From Candidatus Acidiferrales bacterium (GTDB lineage: Bacteria > Acidobacteriota > Terriglobia > Acidoferrales > UBA7541): 12,466 nucleotides of DNA. The DNA is taken from positions 1-12,466 of the forward strand of contig JASHYE010000430.1 in assembly GCA_030043155.1 (NCBI GenBank), written 5' to 3'. The notes under the pieces were generated by a model. That model was not told where the DNA came from. It was given only the letters and a program-made list of their open reading frames with translations, and did not search any database. This document shows positions 4,455 to 12,207 of the stretch, one piece after another; position 1 is the stretch's first letter, and each line of letters starts with the position of its first letter. The translations under genes were made by a program, and so were the position numbers.

Positions 4455-6785
4455 ATGTCCCGAAGATTGGCCTACGGTTCTCTGGCTCTCTTATTGGTTT
4501 CGTTGTTTTTTGCGGGCGCTGCTTTGGCACAAGGCACGCTCGCGGATTACCAGCGCGCCGAGCGCTTCTTGCCGGGAAATGTTCGACATTTGGCCGTTTC
4601 TGCCGGTCCGGTTTCGTGGATCGGCGATTCTGACAGCTTGACGTACGTCGAAAACACCAGCTCGGGCAAGCAATTCATCCGTATCGATGCGTCGCAGAAT
4701 ACCAGCCGTCCCGCATTCGATCAGGAGAGGCTTGCGGCCGCCCTCTCGCGTGCCTCTGGCCAGTCGTTTACCGCCGCAGACCTGCCGTTCGACTATTTCG
4801 ACTACGTCGAAAATCAAGGTGCGATAAGATTCGACGCCGCTGGCGCAAGCTGGACCTGCAGCTTGACCGATTACCATTGCACCAAAGGCCAATCGGCTAC
4901 CCAAGGTCGGGACCGCTTTGAAAGCGTTTCGCCAAATGGGTTATGGGCTGCCTATGTTCAGGATCACAATCTTTTTGTACGCGACACGTCCACCGGTGAG
5001 ATCGTTCAGCTCACGCGCGACGGTGTGCCCGGCTGGGACTATGCCACGTCTCTGCCCGACCTGAGTGCGTTGGTTGCTCAGGGCGTCAGCCGGGGCGAGG
5101 ACGTCAAGGGGCCGCCAGAGGTCTTCTGGTCACCGGATTCCACTAAGCTCGTCACCTATCGCATCGATTCGCGAAACGCAGGACGCTACACCAGCCTGCA
5201 ATTCGTCCCGCCCAATCAGATGCGTCCCAAAGCCTATGACTATGTTTATCCGCTGCCTGCAGAGGCTCTTCCCTCAGCAACGGTCATGGTGTTTGATGTT
5301 TTGAACGGCAGCCGCGTTGACGTAAAAACCGATCCCCTCCAGATACCGTTTCAGGGCGGTCCTGGATATTTTGAATGGTTCCCCGACAGCAAGAGTTTTT
5401 ATTACGAGCACGGAACTCGCGGCAATAAAGAGGTCGAGCTTCGCGTGGTCGATGCTTCAACCGGAGATCAGAAGGCCATCATTTCTGAGCAAGATGGCCT
5501 TTATATCGACCCCGGCGAGCATTTTTTTCGTTATGTCCCCGACAACGGAGGCATCGTATGGTCCTCCGAAAAGGATGGTTGGAATCACCTTTATCTGTAT
5601 GACGATAACGGTCAGTTCCAAAATCAGATCACCAAAGGGCCCTGGGTCGTTCGCGAGCTCGAATACATCGACGCGAAAAATCATCAGCTATACTTTCTCG
5701 CCAGCGGCCGTGAAAAGGGTGAAGATCCCTATCTGACCCATCTTTATCGCGTAAACTTCGATGGCTCGGATCTTCAGTTGCTCACCCCTGAAAATGCCAA
5801 TCACACCGTGGACATGTCGTCCGACGGCAAGTATTTTGTCGATTCATATTCGCGCGTTGATCTCCCGGGTGAATCCGTCCTTCGCCGCTCCAGTGACGGC
5901 TCCGAGGTCCGCGTGCTGGAAAAGACGGATGTCAGCGGAATTCAAAAGCTGGGCTGGAAACCTCCGGAGCCGTTCGAAGGTACCGCTACGGACGGCAAGA
6001 CCGACCTTTATGGGGTTATCGTCCGTCCCACGAATTTCGATCCCGCGAAAAAGTATCCAATTCTGGAGTACGTCTACACGGGTCCGCAGGGCTTTTTCGT
6101 GCCAAAGACCTTTCCCGCGGCGTTACGCCTGCAATCAATGGCGGAGCTAGGCTTCGTCGTCGTGATGGTCGATGGCCGCGGTACCACCGGCCGTTCTCGC
6201 GCTTTCCACGAGTTCTCATATCACAATCTGGGCGGCTCTTTTGCCGATCACGTAGCCGTGATCAAGCAAATGGCTGCGAAATATCCGTATATGGACATCA
6301 ATCGCGTCGGAATTTATGGAACTTCCGCCGGCGGCTACGGTTCCGCGCACGCCATTCTTCAGTTTCCGGATTTCTACAAAGTGTGCGTCTCCACTTCCGG
6401 CGATCATGACGCGCGTCTCGATAAGGCTTGGTGGAACGAGCAATATCAGGGCTGGCCCGTCGGCGACGATTATCCGGAGCAATCCAACGACACGATCGCG
6501 AGCCACCTGAAGGGCCATCTCCTCCTCATTCACGGCGATATTGATAACAACGTTCATCCCGTCGAAACGATGCGCCTGGTCGATGCGCTGATGACCGCCA
6601 ATAAATCTTTCGACATGCTCTTTGTGCCCAATATGCTTCACGGCGATAGCGGGCCTCATGCCCTCTACGTCACGCGTCGCCGCTGGGATTATTTCGTGCA
6701 GTATCTGCTCGGCGTAACGCCGCCGGAGAATTTCCAAATCAAGGAAGCGCCGCTTCCGCCATTTCGCCTGCGTCGTCGGCGCTAG
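4455..6785 (+). CDS. Secreted S9 family serine peptidase (DPP-IV-like), 776 aa
   Basis: A predicted exported serine peptidase of the prolyl-oligopeptidase clan, acting on peptides in the periplasm or outside. The ATG at 4455 follows GGAGG with 5-nt spacing; the open frame upstream to 4269 contains the promoter and is not coding. Residues 1-25 are a Sec signal peptide ending ALA|Q. A DPP-IV-type beta-propeller covers about 40-500 and includes KDGWNHLYLYDDNG. The alpha/beta-hydrolase domain follows, with oxyanion Tyr541 (YVYTGP), nucleophile Ser624 (GTSAGG), Asp697 and Asn699 (HGDIDNNVH) and His729 (NMLHGDSG), so the triad is complete. The paired Glu that binds the substrate N-terminus in true dipeptidyl peptidases is not seen at its usual place; the segment around GWDYATSLPDLSALVAQG occupies it. 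Cleavage specificity is therefore open. Length is typical of the family. A secreted propeller protein gene follows 138 nt downstream. Confidence 0.93.
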   Translation: MSRRLAYGSLALLLVSLFFAGAALAQGTLADYQRAERFLPGNVRHLAVSAGPVSWIGDSDSLTYVENTSSGKQFIRIDASQNTSRPAFDQERLAAALSRASGQSFTAADLPFDYFDYVENQGAIRFDAAGASWTCSLTDYHCTKGQSATQGRDRFESVSPNGLWAAYVQDHNLFVRDTSTGEIVQLTRDGVPGWDYATSLPDLSALVAQGVSRGEDVKGPPEVFWSPDSTKLVTYRIDSRNAGRYTSLQFVPPNQMRPKAYDYVYPLPAEALPSATVMVFDVLNGSRVDVKTDPLQIPFQGGPGYFEWFPDSKSFYYEHGTRGNKEVELRVVDASTGDQKAIISEQDGLYIDPGEHFFRYVPDNGGIVWSSEKDGWNHLYLYDDNGQFQNQITKGPWVVRELEYIDAKNHQLYFLASGREKGEDPYLTHLYRVNFDGSDLQLLTPENANHTVDMSSDGKYFVDSYSRVDLPGESVLRRSSDGSEVRVLEKTDVSGIQKLGWKPPEPFEGTATDGKTDLYGVIVRPTNFDPAKKYPILEYVYTGPQGFFVPKTFPAALRLQSMAELGFVVVMVDGRGTTGRSRAFHEFSYHNLGGSFADHVAVIKQMAAKYPYMDINRVGIYGTSAGGYGSAHAILQFPDFYKVCVSTSGDHDARLDKAWWNEQYQGWPVGDDYPEQSNDTIASHLKGHLLLIHGDIDNNVHPVETMRLVDALMTANKSFDMLFVPNMLHGDSGPHALYVTRRRWDYFVQYLLGVTPPENFQIKEAPLPPFRLRRRR

Positions 6786-6845
6786 CGGCTTTCGGCGCCG
6801 CAGAAGCAAAATGTCATGCTCCCGAGCCTCTGCGTATCACCGAGT

Positions 6846-6860
6846 CGCCGCAATTCGGCG
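6846..6860 (+). other. Small stem-loop after the S9 peptidase gene
   Basis: CGCCG-CAATT-CGGCG forms a 5-bp GC stem, followed after 6 nt by a short T-run (TTTT at 6868-6871). It could act as a weak terminator or processing site between the peptidase and VPS10-like genes. The stem is short and the T-run is displaced, so confidence is low. The remainder of 6786-6923 shows no clear promoter. Confidence 0.25.
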
Positions 6861-6923
6861 TGTGCGCTTTTCGAAATTCTGTAGTAGAACACGAAGCTAA
6901 CAATCGACCGCAGGAGACATAAC

Positions 6924-9900
6924 ATGCGAATCTCACAACTTGTGTGGCGAACCTCATTTGTAATTGTTGTTGGATTGGCTCTCATATCTGCTCCGTCTTA
7001 CGCGCAGCGCCGGTTCGGCGGAGCCAATCAGGACAGTTTTCATTTCCGGTTTATCGGGCCGGTCGTCGGCAATCGCGTCGCTTCGGTCGCCGGCGTTGCT
7101 GGTGATCCAAACACCTATTACGCAGGCGCCTCTTCGGGAGGAGTTTGGAAGTCGACCGACGGTGGAAATCGCTGGGATCCTATTTTCGACAAAGAGCCTG
7201 TCGCCGCCATCGGTGCTCTTGCTGTGGCGCAATCCAATCCCAACGATGTTTGGGTCGGCACGGGAGAAGCGTGGGCAATTCGTGACACCGACGTCATGGG
7301 CGACGGCGTTTACAAATCCACTGACGCCGGTAAAACTTGGACCCACATGGGGCTCGATGAAACCGGCCGCATCGGCCACATCGTTGTAAATCCTACAAAT
7401 CCCGACAATGTCTTTGTTTGCGCGCTGGGCCGCACAACGGGTCCGCAGCAAGAGCGCGGCGTCTACCGCACTACCGACGGCGGCAAAACCTGGCAGCGCG
7501 TGCTCTTCGTTGATGAAAACACCGGCTGTTCCGGTCTCTCCATGGATCCTGAAAATTCAGACACGCTATTTGCTGGAACTTGGCAAGTTGAGATGCACAC
7601 ATACGCCGAGCTCAGCGGAGGGCCCGGCAGCGGCGTCTACGTCTCTCATGACAACGGCGTAACATGGAAACATATCGAAGGCCACGGCCTTCCGAAATCA
7701 CCAGTTGGCAAAATCGATGTTGCCGTCGCCCCAACCGATTCCAATCGCGTTTACGCCTTGATTCAGACAAAAGATCAAGGCTCCGTCTGGCGTTCCGATG
7801 ATGGCGGCGAAAGCTGGCGCGTTATCAATTGGCAGCGCACCCTCATCGGCCGCGCCGGATATTACATTCGCATCGCCGTTTCTTCCGGCGATGAAAACGA
7901 GGTCTACATCGCCAACAGCAGTTTCTTCCGCTCTCTCGACGGCGGCGAAAATTTCCAGGAAGTCCCCTGGGGCGGCGACAATCACGACATTTGGATCGAT
8001 CCGAAAGATCCTGACCATTTTGCTCTCACCAACGACGCCGGCCTGCTGATCACAACCATCGGCGGACGCGGCTTTCATCGCGTCACGCTTCCCATCGGCC
8101 AGATGTACCACGTCGCCGTGGATAATCAGATTCCTTACGACGTTTACAGCAACATGCAGGATGATGGCAACATGCGCGGCCCCAGCACATCAATGGGCTT
8201 CGCGTTCGGCGGCGGCGATCAGGCGGGATGGGATCACGCAATGGGTGGATGCGAGTCTGGCTGGACGCTGCCAGATCTCGCTAATCCCGATATCGTCTGG
8301 GCCACCTGCTACGGCGACGAAGTCACCGTATGGAACGCCAAAACGAAAATGGCGCGCTCGGTCAGTCCGTGGGCCCACACCCTTGATTCTCCTCCCACTG
8401 ACACTAAATATCGCTGCCATTGGACTCCGCCGATGGCCATCGATCCTTTCGACAACAACACCGTCTATTACGGCTGCCAGGTCATTTTCAAAACTTCCAA
8501 CGGCGGCCAGAGTTGGAGTGTGATCAGCCCGGATCTCTCCACGCATGATCCCAGCCGCATTGTTTCTTCCGGCGGTCTCGTTGGCGATAACCTCGGCCAG
8601 TTCTACGGCGAAGTAGTCTTCGCCATCGCGCCCTCCAAAATTCAGCGCGGCCTCATTTGGGCAGGCACGAACGACGGCCAGGTCTGGTACACAAAAAATG
8701 GGGGAGGGAATTGGACCAACGTCACAAAGAACATTTCCGGGCTTGCCCCGTGGGGAGAAGTAACCAGCATCGAGCCGTCGCATTTCGACGCTGGAACTGC
8801 CTACGTCTCCGTCGATTTTCATCTCATGGACAATCGGGATCCCTTCATCTACAAAACTACTGATTTTGGCCAGACTTGGACGAAAATCAGCGGCGGCATC
8901 CCCAAGAGCGATTTCTCATACGTTCGCGTCGTCGCCGAAGATCCCAATTGCAAGGGCCTTCTTTTCGCTGGGACCGGCAACGACCTTTACTATTCTCCGG
9001 ATGACGGCGCAAATTGGAAGCCGCTCGATACCGATCTTCCTCATGCCACCGTCTCCTGGGCGGTGGTCCAGAAGCAGTTTCACGATCTCGTCGTTTCCAC
9101 GTACGGTCGTGGACTCTACATCCTCGACGACATCACTCCCCTGGAACAAATGGCCAAGCAGCCATCCGACGCGGAAGTGCGCCTTTTCCAGCCGCGTTCC
9201 ACTTACCGTTTTGTGCAATTTGGTCACGCTTTCATCGATTATTCGCTGAAATCCCCGTCCAGGGAGCCTGCAAAGCTCGAAATCCTCGACGCAAGCGGAA
9301 ACGTCATCCGAAAATTGCAAAGCCCTGCGAGACCTGGCTTGAATCGAGCAATGTGGGACTTGCGTTATGAAGCGCCGCATCTCGTTGCGCTTCGCACCGA
9401 GGCTCCGGATAATCCGCACATTTGGGAAGATCCGCGATTCCATGGAAAAGATTCGCGGCCGATCCTTCATTGGGGAATCGAAGGAGCTCAAGAGGGGCCG
9501 CTGGTCGCGCCGGGGAAATATACGGTTCGCTTGACCGTCGCTGGCCAGACTCTCAGTGAACCGCTCACTGTCCTGCGTGATCCAAAATCGCCCGGCTCGG
9601 ACGCCGATATCGACGCTTCCATCAAAGCTTTGCTTCGCATTCGCGACGACATCAGCCGCACGTCCGACATGGTCAACCGCATCGAATGGATTCGCAAGCA
9701 GCTGGAAGATACCGAAACCATGCTGGGCTCGGAGATCAGTCAAGCCAAAGCGGAAGACAAAAACGGCGCGAAGCTCACCGACCTGCTCAAATCTGTCCAG
9801 AACATGGACGACAAAATGCAAAGTGTCGAGTATTCGCTCATCGCCAAAGTTGAGGCCAACAGCGACGACAAATATTACGTCTCTGCTTACAAGGTCTATC

Positions 9901-10160
9901 TGAATTTGATTTGGCTCAACGCCGAAATTGGCACCGGCGGCGGAGACGTGGCTGGTGGCGCCGATTTTGCGCCAACGGACACGGATATGACCTTGCTTCA
10001 GATGTATGAAAAAGACCTCGCCGCCGCAACCGTCAATTATCGTGACCTGATGGACAAGGATTTTCCGGCCTTCAACCGTTCGCTTGCGGAAAGCGGCGTG
10101 GTCGCATCCGTGCAGCCCGCGCCCGCAGCTGACTCCAGCTTCACCGCCGCACGCCCCTAG
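6924..10160 (+). CDS. Secreted VPS10/sortilin-type Asp-box propeller protein, 1078 aa
   Basis: A large exported protein of the family usually annotated as VPS10 domain-containing or 'glycosyl hydrolase (BNR repeat)'. The ATG has AGGAG 7 nt upstream. Residues 1-27 are a Sec signal peptide (cleavage SYA|Q). Residues about 35-735 form one or two beta-propellers with about ten Asp-box (S/T-x-D-x-G-x-x-W) repeats, e.g. STDGGNRW 77-84, STDAGKTW 132-139, TTDGGKTW 183-190, SDDGGESW, TTDFGQTW and SPDDGANW 691-698. Around 775-885 is a FlgD-like Ig module (LEILDASGNVIRKL, YTVRLTVAGQ). Residues about 890-1000 are charged and helical, probably coiled coil, followed by an Ala/Pro-rich tail. Asp boxes are structural and do not show enzymatic activity; I see no convincing glycosidase catalytic residues. 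Binding or processing of peptides is a guess, supported only by the neighbouring S9 peptidase. Confidence 0.9.
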   Translation: MRISQLVWRTSFVIVVGLALISAPSYAQRRFGGANQDSFHFRFIGPVVGNRVASVAGVAGDPNTYYAGASSGGVWKSTDGGNRWDPIFDKEPVAAIGALAVAQSNPNDVWVGTGEAWAIRDTDVMGDGVYKSTDAGKTWTHMGLDETGRIGHIVVNPTNPDNVFVCALGRTTGPQQERGVYRTTDGGKTWQRVLFVDENTGCSGLSMDPENSDTLFAGTWQVEMHTYAELSGGPGSGVYVSHDNGVTWKHIEGHGLPKSPVGKIDVAVAPTDSNRVYALIQTKDQGSVWRSDDGGESWRVINWQRTLIGRAGYYIRIAVSSGDENEVYIANSSFFRSLDGGENFQEVPWGGDNHDIWIDPKDPDHFALTNDAGLLITTIGGRGFHRVTLPIGQMYHVAVDNQIPYDVYSNMQDDGNMRGPSTSMGFAFGGGDQAGWDHAMGGCESGWTLPDLANPDIVWATCYGDEVTVWNAKTKMARSVSPWAHTLDSPPTDTKYRCHWTPPMAIDPFDNNTVYYGCQVIFKTSNGGQSWSVISPDLSTHDPSRIVSSGGLVGDNLGQFYGEVVFAIAPSKIQRGLIWAGTNDGQVWYTKNGGGNWTNVTKNISGLAPWGEVTSIEPSHFDAGTAYVSVDFHLMDNRDPFIYKTTDFGQTWTKISGGIPKSDFSYVRVVAEDPNCKGLLFAGTGNDLYYSPDDGANWKPLDTDLPHATVSWAVVQKQFHDLVVSTYGRGLYILDDITPLEQMAKQPSDAEVRLFQPRSTYRFVQFGHAFIDYSLKSPSREPAKLEILDASGNVIRKLQSPARPGLNRAMWDLRYEAPHLVALRTEAPDNPHIWEDPRFHGKDSRPILHWGIEGAQEGPLVAPGKYTVRLTVAGQTLSEPLTVLRDPKSPGSDADIDASIKALLRIRDDISRTSDMVNRIEWIRKQLEDTETMLGSEISQAKAEDKNGAKLTDLLKSVQNMDDKMQSVEYSLIAKVEANSDDKYYVSAYKVYLNLIWLNAEIGTGGGDVAGGADFAPTDTDMTLLQMYEKDLAAATVNYRDLMDKDFPAFNRSLAESGVVASVQPAPAADSSFTAARP

Positions 10161-10200
10161 CCAGAGTGCGGGGTTTCGACCATTGGCGTTCTCTCGAGTC

Positions 10201-10239
10201 GTTTGTGCTGATTGCCTTTTACCGATGTCACGCACAAAC
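10201..10239. repeat. Inverted repeat GTTTGTGC-N23-GCACAAAC
   Basis: Perfect 8-bp arms at 10201-10208 and 10232-10239 with a 23-nt spacer, about 40 nt after the stop of the VPS10-like gene and 75 nt before the Smr-like gene. A smaller dyad, ACCA-N5-TGGT, overlaps it at 10238-10250. It could be a regulator site for the Smr-like gene or a loose transcript hairpin. No T-run follows, so it is a poor intrinsic terminator. Confidence 0.35.
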
Positions 10240-10313
10240 CAAAAACTGGTAAATTTAGTGTTTCCAGCCTACCAACCAAGCAAAGCGAGTCCCTAATTCC
10301 CGAGAGGGCCAAA

Positions 10314-10667
10314 ATGTCCAGGCGTTCCGTTACGGTATTAAACATCGAAGAGACCATGCCCACTGTCGAACAAGCACGGAAGATACTGATTGCCGAGCTG
10401 CAGAGCGCGAAACAAAGTGGGGCTGTTGCGCTTAAGCTCATTCACGGGTACGGGTCAAGCGGAGTAGGAGGAGCACTGCGTTCGGCCCTTCGTAAATCAC
10501 TCCTGCTTCGTAAGAGAGAGGGTCTGATATCAATCGTTATTTTCGGCGAGAAGTGGAGTATTTTTGAAGCCGAAACTCGAAGCCTATTAGACCGATACCC
10601 GGAGCTTCGACATGACCCCGATTTGGACCATGATAACAAGGGAATCACACTAGCCATTTTCGGTTGA
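10314..10667 (+). CDS. Small Smr-like domain protein, 117 aa
   Basis: A cytoplasmic small protein resembling the Smr (small MutS-related) fold, a family associated with nucleic-acid nicking or RNA cleavage. The visible signature is KLIHGYGSSGVGGALRSALR (residues 41-60), matching the Smr core pattern of a hydrophobic strand followed by HG.G...G..LR. The N-terminal VLNIEETMPTVEQARKILIAELQSAKQSG fits the strand-helix that precedes it. The C-terminal half (IVIFGEKWSIFEAETRSLLDRYPELRHDPDLDHDNKGITLAIFG) is less typical. I chose the ATG at 10314 with GAGAGGG a few nt upstream; the frame is open further upstream, but that part looks non-coding. A later ATG at 10356 is possible. The next gene starts 36 nt downstream on the same strand, suggesting co-transcription. 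Catalytic activity is not established. Confidence 0.72.
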   Translation: MSRRSVTVLNIEETMPTVEQARKILIAELQSAKQSGAVALKLIHGYGSSGVGGALRSALRKSLLLRKREGLISIVIFGEKWSIFEAETRSLLDRYPELRHDPDLDHDNKGITLAIFG

Positions 10668-10703
10668 CAATGCGCTGAGCAAAGCGATTGGGGGATGAAG
10701 TAG

Positions 10704-11351
10704 ATGGGAGTCACCGAATGGTTGCAGCGGAAACGGAGGCTCCACGTGGCCTCGCCGAAGTTTAGCGACCGATATGCCGTGGAAAAAGCCTCATACACCC
10801 GGGTGAAGGAAGAGGTTTATCGCGTCTCGAACTTTGAGGGATTTCGATCCCAGCCAGCGAGTCCGCTAGAGATAGGACTTGGCTTCCTCGCCTTCCTGGA
10901 GTGGACTTTAAAAGGAATGGCAATACGAAATTCCCGCCACGCAGATGGAATTGACGACGCGGCTTGGAATATTGCAATGCAGTATCATTTTGAGGTGCCA
11001 AATGAATCAGCTCGAAATGTGGCAGTTCAATTTGTGGAACGACTAGGAACGAATCCAACCGTAGTTTCCGCTATTAGGCGGAAAATACCCTCTTTCGAGC
11101 CCGAGCAGGAGGTGGCGCTTGCTCTAGCGAAGGTTTCCAAAGCGGATCCGCAATGGGGTCCTTGCCTGACCAGGGCGGTGATTATGGGCTGCCGTTCCCT
11201 GGCTTATGAAGCTACTGGCATCATGGGAGGAAGTCTCGATCTTCCGAAGACCCTAACAGTGCGCGATTTAGGCCTGGTTGGCTACCATCTGATGGCCGAA
11301 GCCCTCGACGAGGAGGGTGCTGCGATTATCATGTCGCTGTTCGAACCTTGA
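10704..11351 (+). CDS. Unrecognised 215-aa protein downstream of the Smr-like gene
   Basis: I do not recognise this protein. It has no signal peptide or clear membrane segment and appears mostly helical. It opens with a basic stretch (EWLQRKRRLHVASPKFSDRYAVEKASYTRVKEEVYRV). Two moderately hydrophobic helices follow, around LEIGLGFLAFLEWTLKGMAI and LTRAVIMGCRSLAYEATGIMGG. The end is acidic (MAEALDEEGAAIIMSLFEP). The ATG has a GGGGGA stretch about 8 nt upstream. It follows the Smr-like gene by 36 nt and converges on the GntR gene with a 29-nt gap. By eye, base composition in 10300-11350 is lower in GC than the flanking large genes, which could point to acquisition or weaker expression; I did not calculate it. 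Confidence 0.68.
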   Translation: MGVTEWLQRKRRLHVASPKFSDRYAVEKASYTRVKEEVYRVSNFEGFRSQPASPLEIGLGFLAFLEWTLKGMAIRNSRHADGIDDAAWNIAMQYHFEVPNESARNVAVQFVERLGTNPTVVSAIRRKIPSFEPEQEVALALAKVSKADPQWGPCLTRAVIMGCRSLAYEATGIMGGSLDLPKTLTVRDLGLVGYHLMAEALDEEGAAIIMSLFEP

Positions 11352-11380
11352 CCGCTCCGGTTACGTGCAGGGCAAATCGC

Positions 11381-12085
11381 TTATTTCCTGTGCTCTTTCA
11401 CAAACTCCTTCAGCATTCGTCCGGCGTTATGAATATGCCTTTCGAGCAAATCGCTCGCTGCGGCCGTGTCGCGTTTGCGGCACAGTTCCAATAATTGCCG
11501 GTGCTCTTGCTTCGCGCGCTCAAACGCCTGCGTCAAATAAAGTTGCAGCCGCGTGTATCGGTCTCCATTGTTGTTAATCATCTTGATGATCTGCATGAAG
11601 TGCGGCCGGTTCGCCCGCGAATACAGCACGGAATGGAATTGCCAGTTCAGCCGTCCCCACGTGCCCACTTCTTTCATCCACAGCGCTTTTTCGTAAGTGT
11701 CCAGAATGGATTCCGCTTCCTTAAAATCCGCTTCCGTCAAATGCGGAATGGAAGCCCGCAGAACTTCGCATTCCAGCAGAGCGCGAATATCAAACAACTC
11801 TTCAATTTCATCCGCCGAAAGCGCCGAAACCACCGCGCCGCGATGCGCCACAATATTGATCAGTCCCTCGGCCTCGAGTTGCCGCAGCGCCTCTCGAACA
11901 GGAATCCGGCTGACCTGAAAATCCGCTGCAATCGCGTCTTGCCGCAATTGCTCGCCCTCCTGCACGTCGCCGTGAATAATCATCGCGCGCAGCTTGTCCG
12001 CTACGGCGGATGCTAATGACATGCGCGGAATCCCGTTTCCGGAACTCCTCGATTCTTCCCTCTCGACTTTTGGTTTTGTTGCCAT
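11381..12085 (-). CDS. GntR-family regulator, FCD (FadR/VanR-like) type, 234 aa
   Basis: A metabolite-responsive transcription factor. The winged HTH lies at about residues 23-89 (SLASAVADKLRAMIIHGDVQEGEQLRQDAIAADFQVSRIPVREALRQLEAEGLI), with the classic PVREALRxLExEGL helix. The all-helical FCD effector domain follows (about 93-228). Its metal/ligand site seems to be N147, H151 (NWQFH), H195 (EHRQLLEL) and H217 (ERHIH); the first ligand, often Asp in the family, is Asn here. Length is typical. The ATG at 12085 has only a weak GGCGGCAG just upstream; M22 is a possible later start, also without a well-placed Shine-Dalgarno. It sits downstream of a proline-racemase-family gene on the same strand, so control of (hydroxy)proline catabolism is likely, as FCD regulators commonly control adjacent catabolic genes. 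A perfect palindrome lies at 12153-12170. Confidence 0.92.
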   Translation of the reverse strand: MATKPKVEREESRSSGNGIPRMSLASAVADKLRAMIIHGDVQEGEQLRQDAIAADFQVSRIPVREALRQLEAEGLINIVAHRGAVVSALSADEIEELFDIRALLECEVLRASIPHLTEADFKEAESILDTYEKALWMKEVGTWGRLNWQFHSVLYSRANRPHFMQIIKMINNNGDRYTRLQLYLTQAFERAKQEHRQLLELCRKRDTAAASDLLERHIHNAGRMLKEFVKEHRK

Positions 12086-12152
12086 CTGCCGCCAGAATCG
12101 CGCTTTACCGCTGTCTTCGGTCGCCTAAGATAGCATATCGCTCAATCAATGG

Positions 12153-12170
12153 ATGAGATTACGTTCTCAT
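12153..12170. promoter_or_regulatory. Candidate GntR operator ATGAGA-N6-TCTCAT
   Basis: A perfect inverted repeat with 6-bp arms and a 6-nt centre (TTACGT), in the 122-nt gap between the racemase-family gene stop and the GntR start, 68-85 nt upstream of the GntR ATG. FCD regulators typically bind short palindromes near their own promoters. No T-run follows on either strand, making a terminator less likely. I found no convincing -35/-10 pair here. Confidence 0.42.
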
Positions 12171-12207
12171 TTTACCGCTTTGTCTGACCACTCACCAATC
12201 CCCTCGC

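Noticed and set aside
6216..6809. Minus-strand open frame of 197 codons
   Set aside because: It lies antisense to the catalytic domain of the S9 peptidase, where the real frame shows Ser, Asp and His motifs.
8916..10235. Minus-strand open frame of 439 codons
   Set aside because: It is the antisense shadow of the VPS10-like gene, whose Asp boxes, signal peptide and ribosome binding site are unambiguous. The shadow protein has no domain I recognise.
10212..10313. N-terminal extension of the Smr-like protein to an ATG at 10212
   Set aside because: The added residues are not Smr-like and overlap the inverted repeat region. The ATG at 10314 has a GAGAGGG ribosome binding site and starts directly before the conserved VLNIEE segment.
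10664..10692. TTGACA as a promoter for the 215-aa gene
   Set aside because: The hexamer overlaps the stop of the Smr-like gene, but no -10-like sequence occurs at 16-18 nt; co-transcription with the Smr-like gene is simpler.
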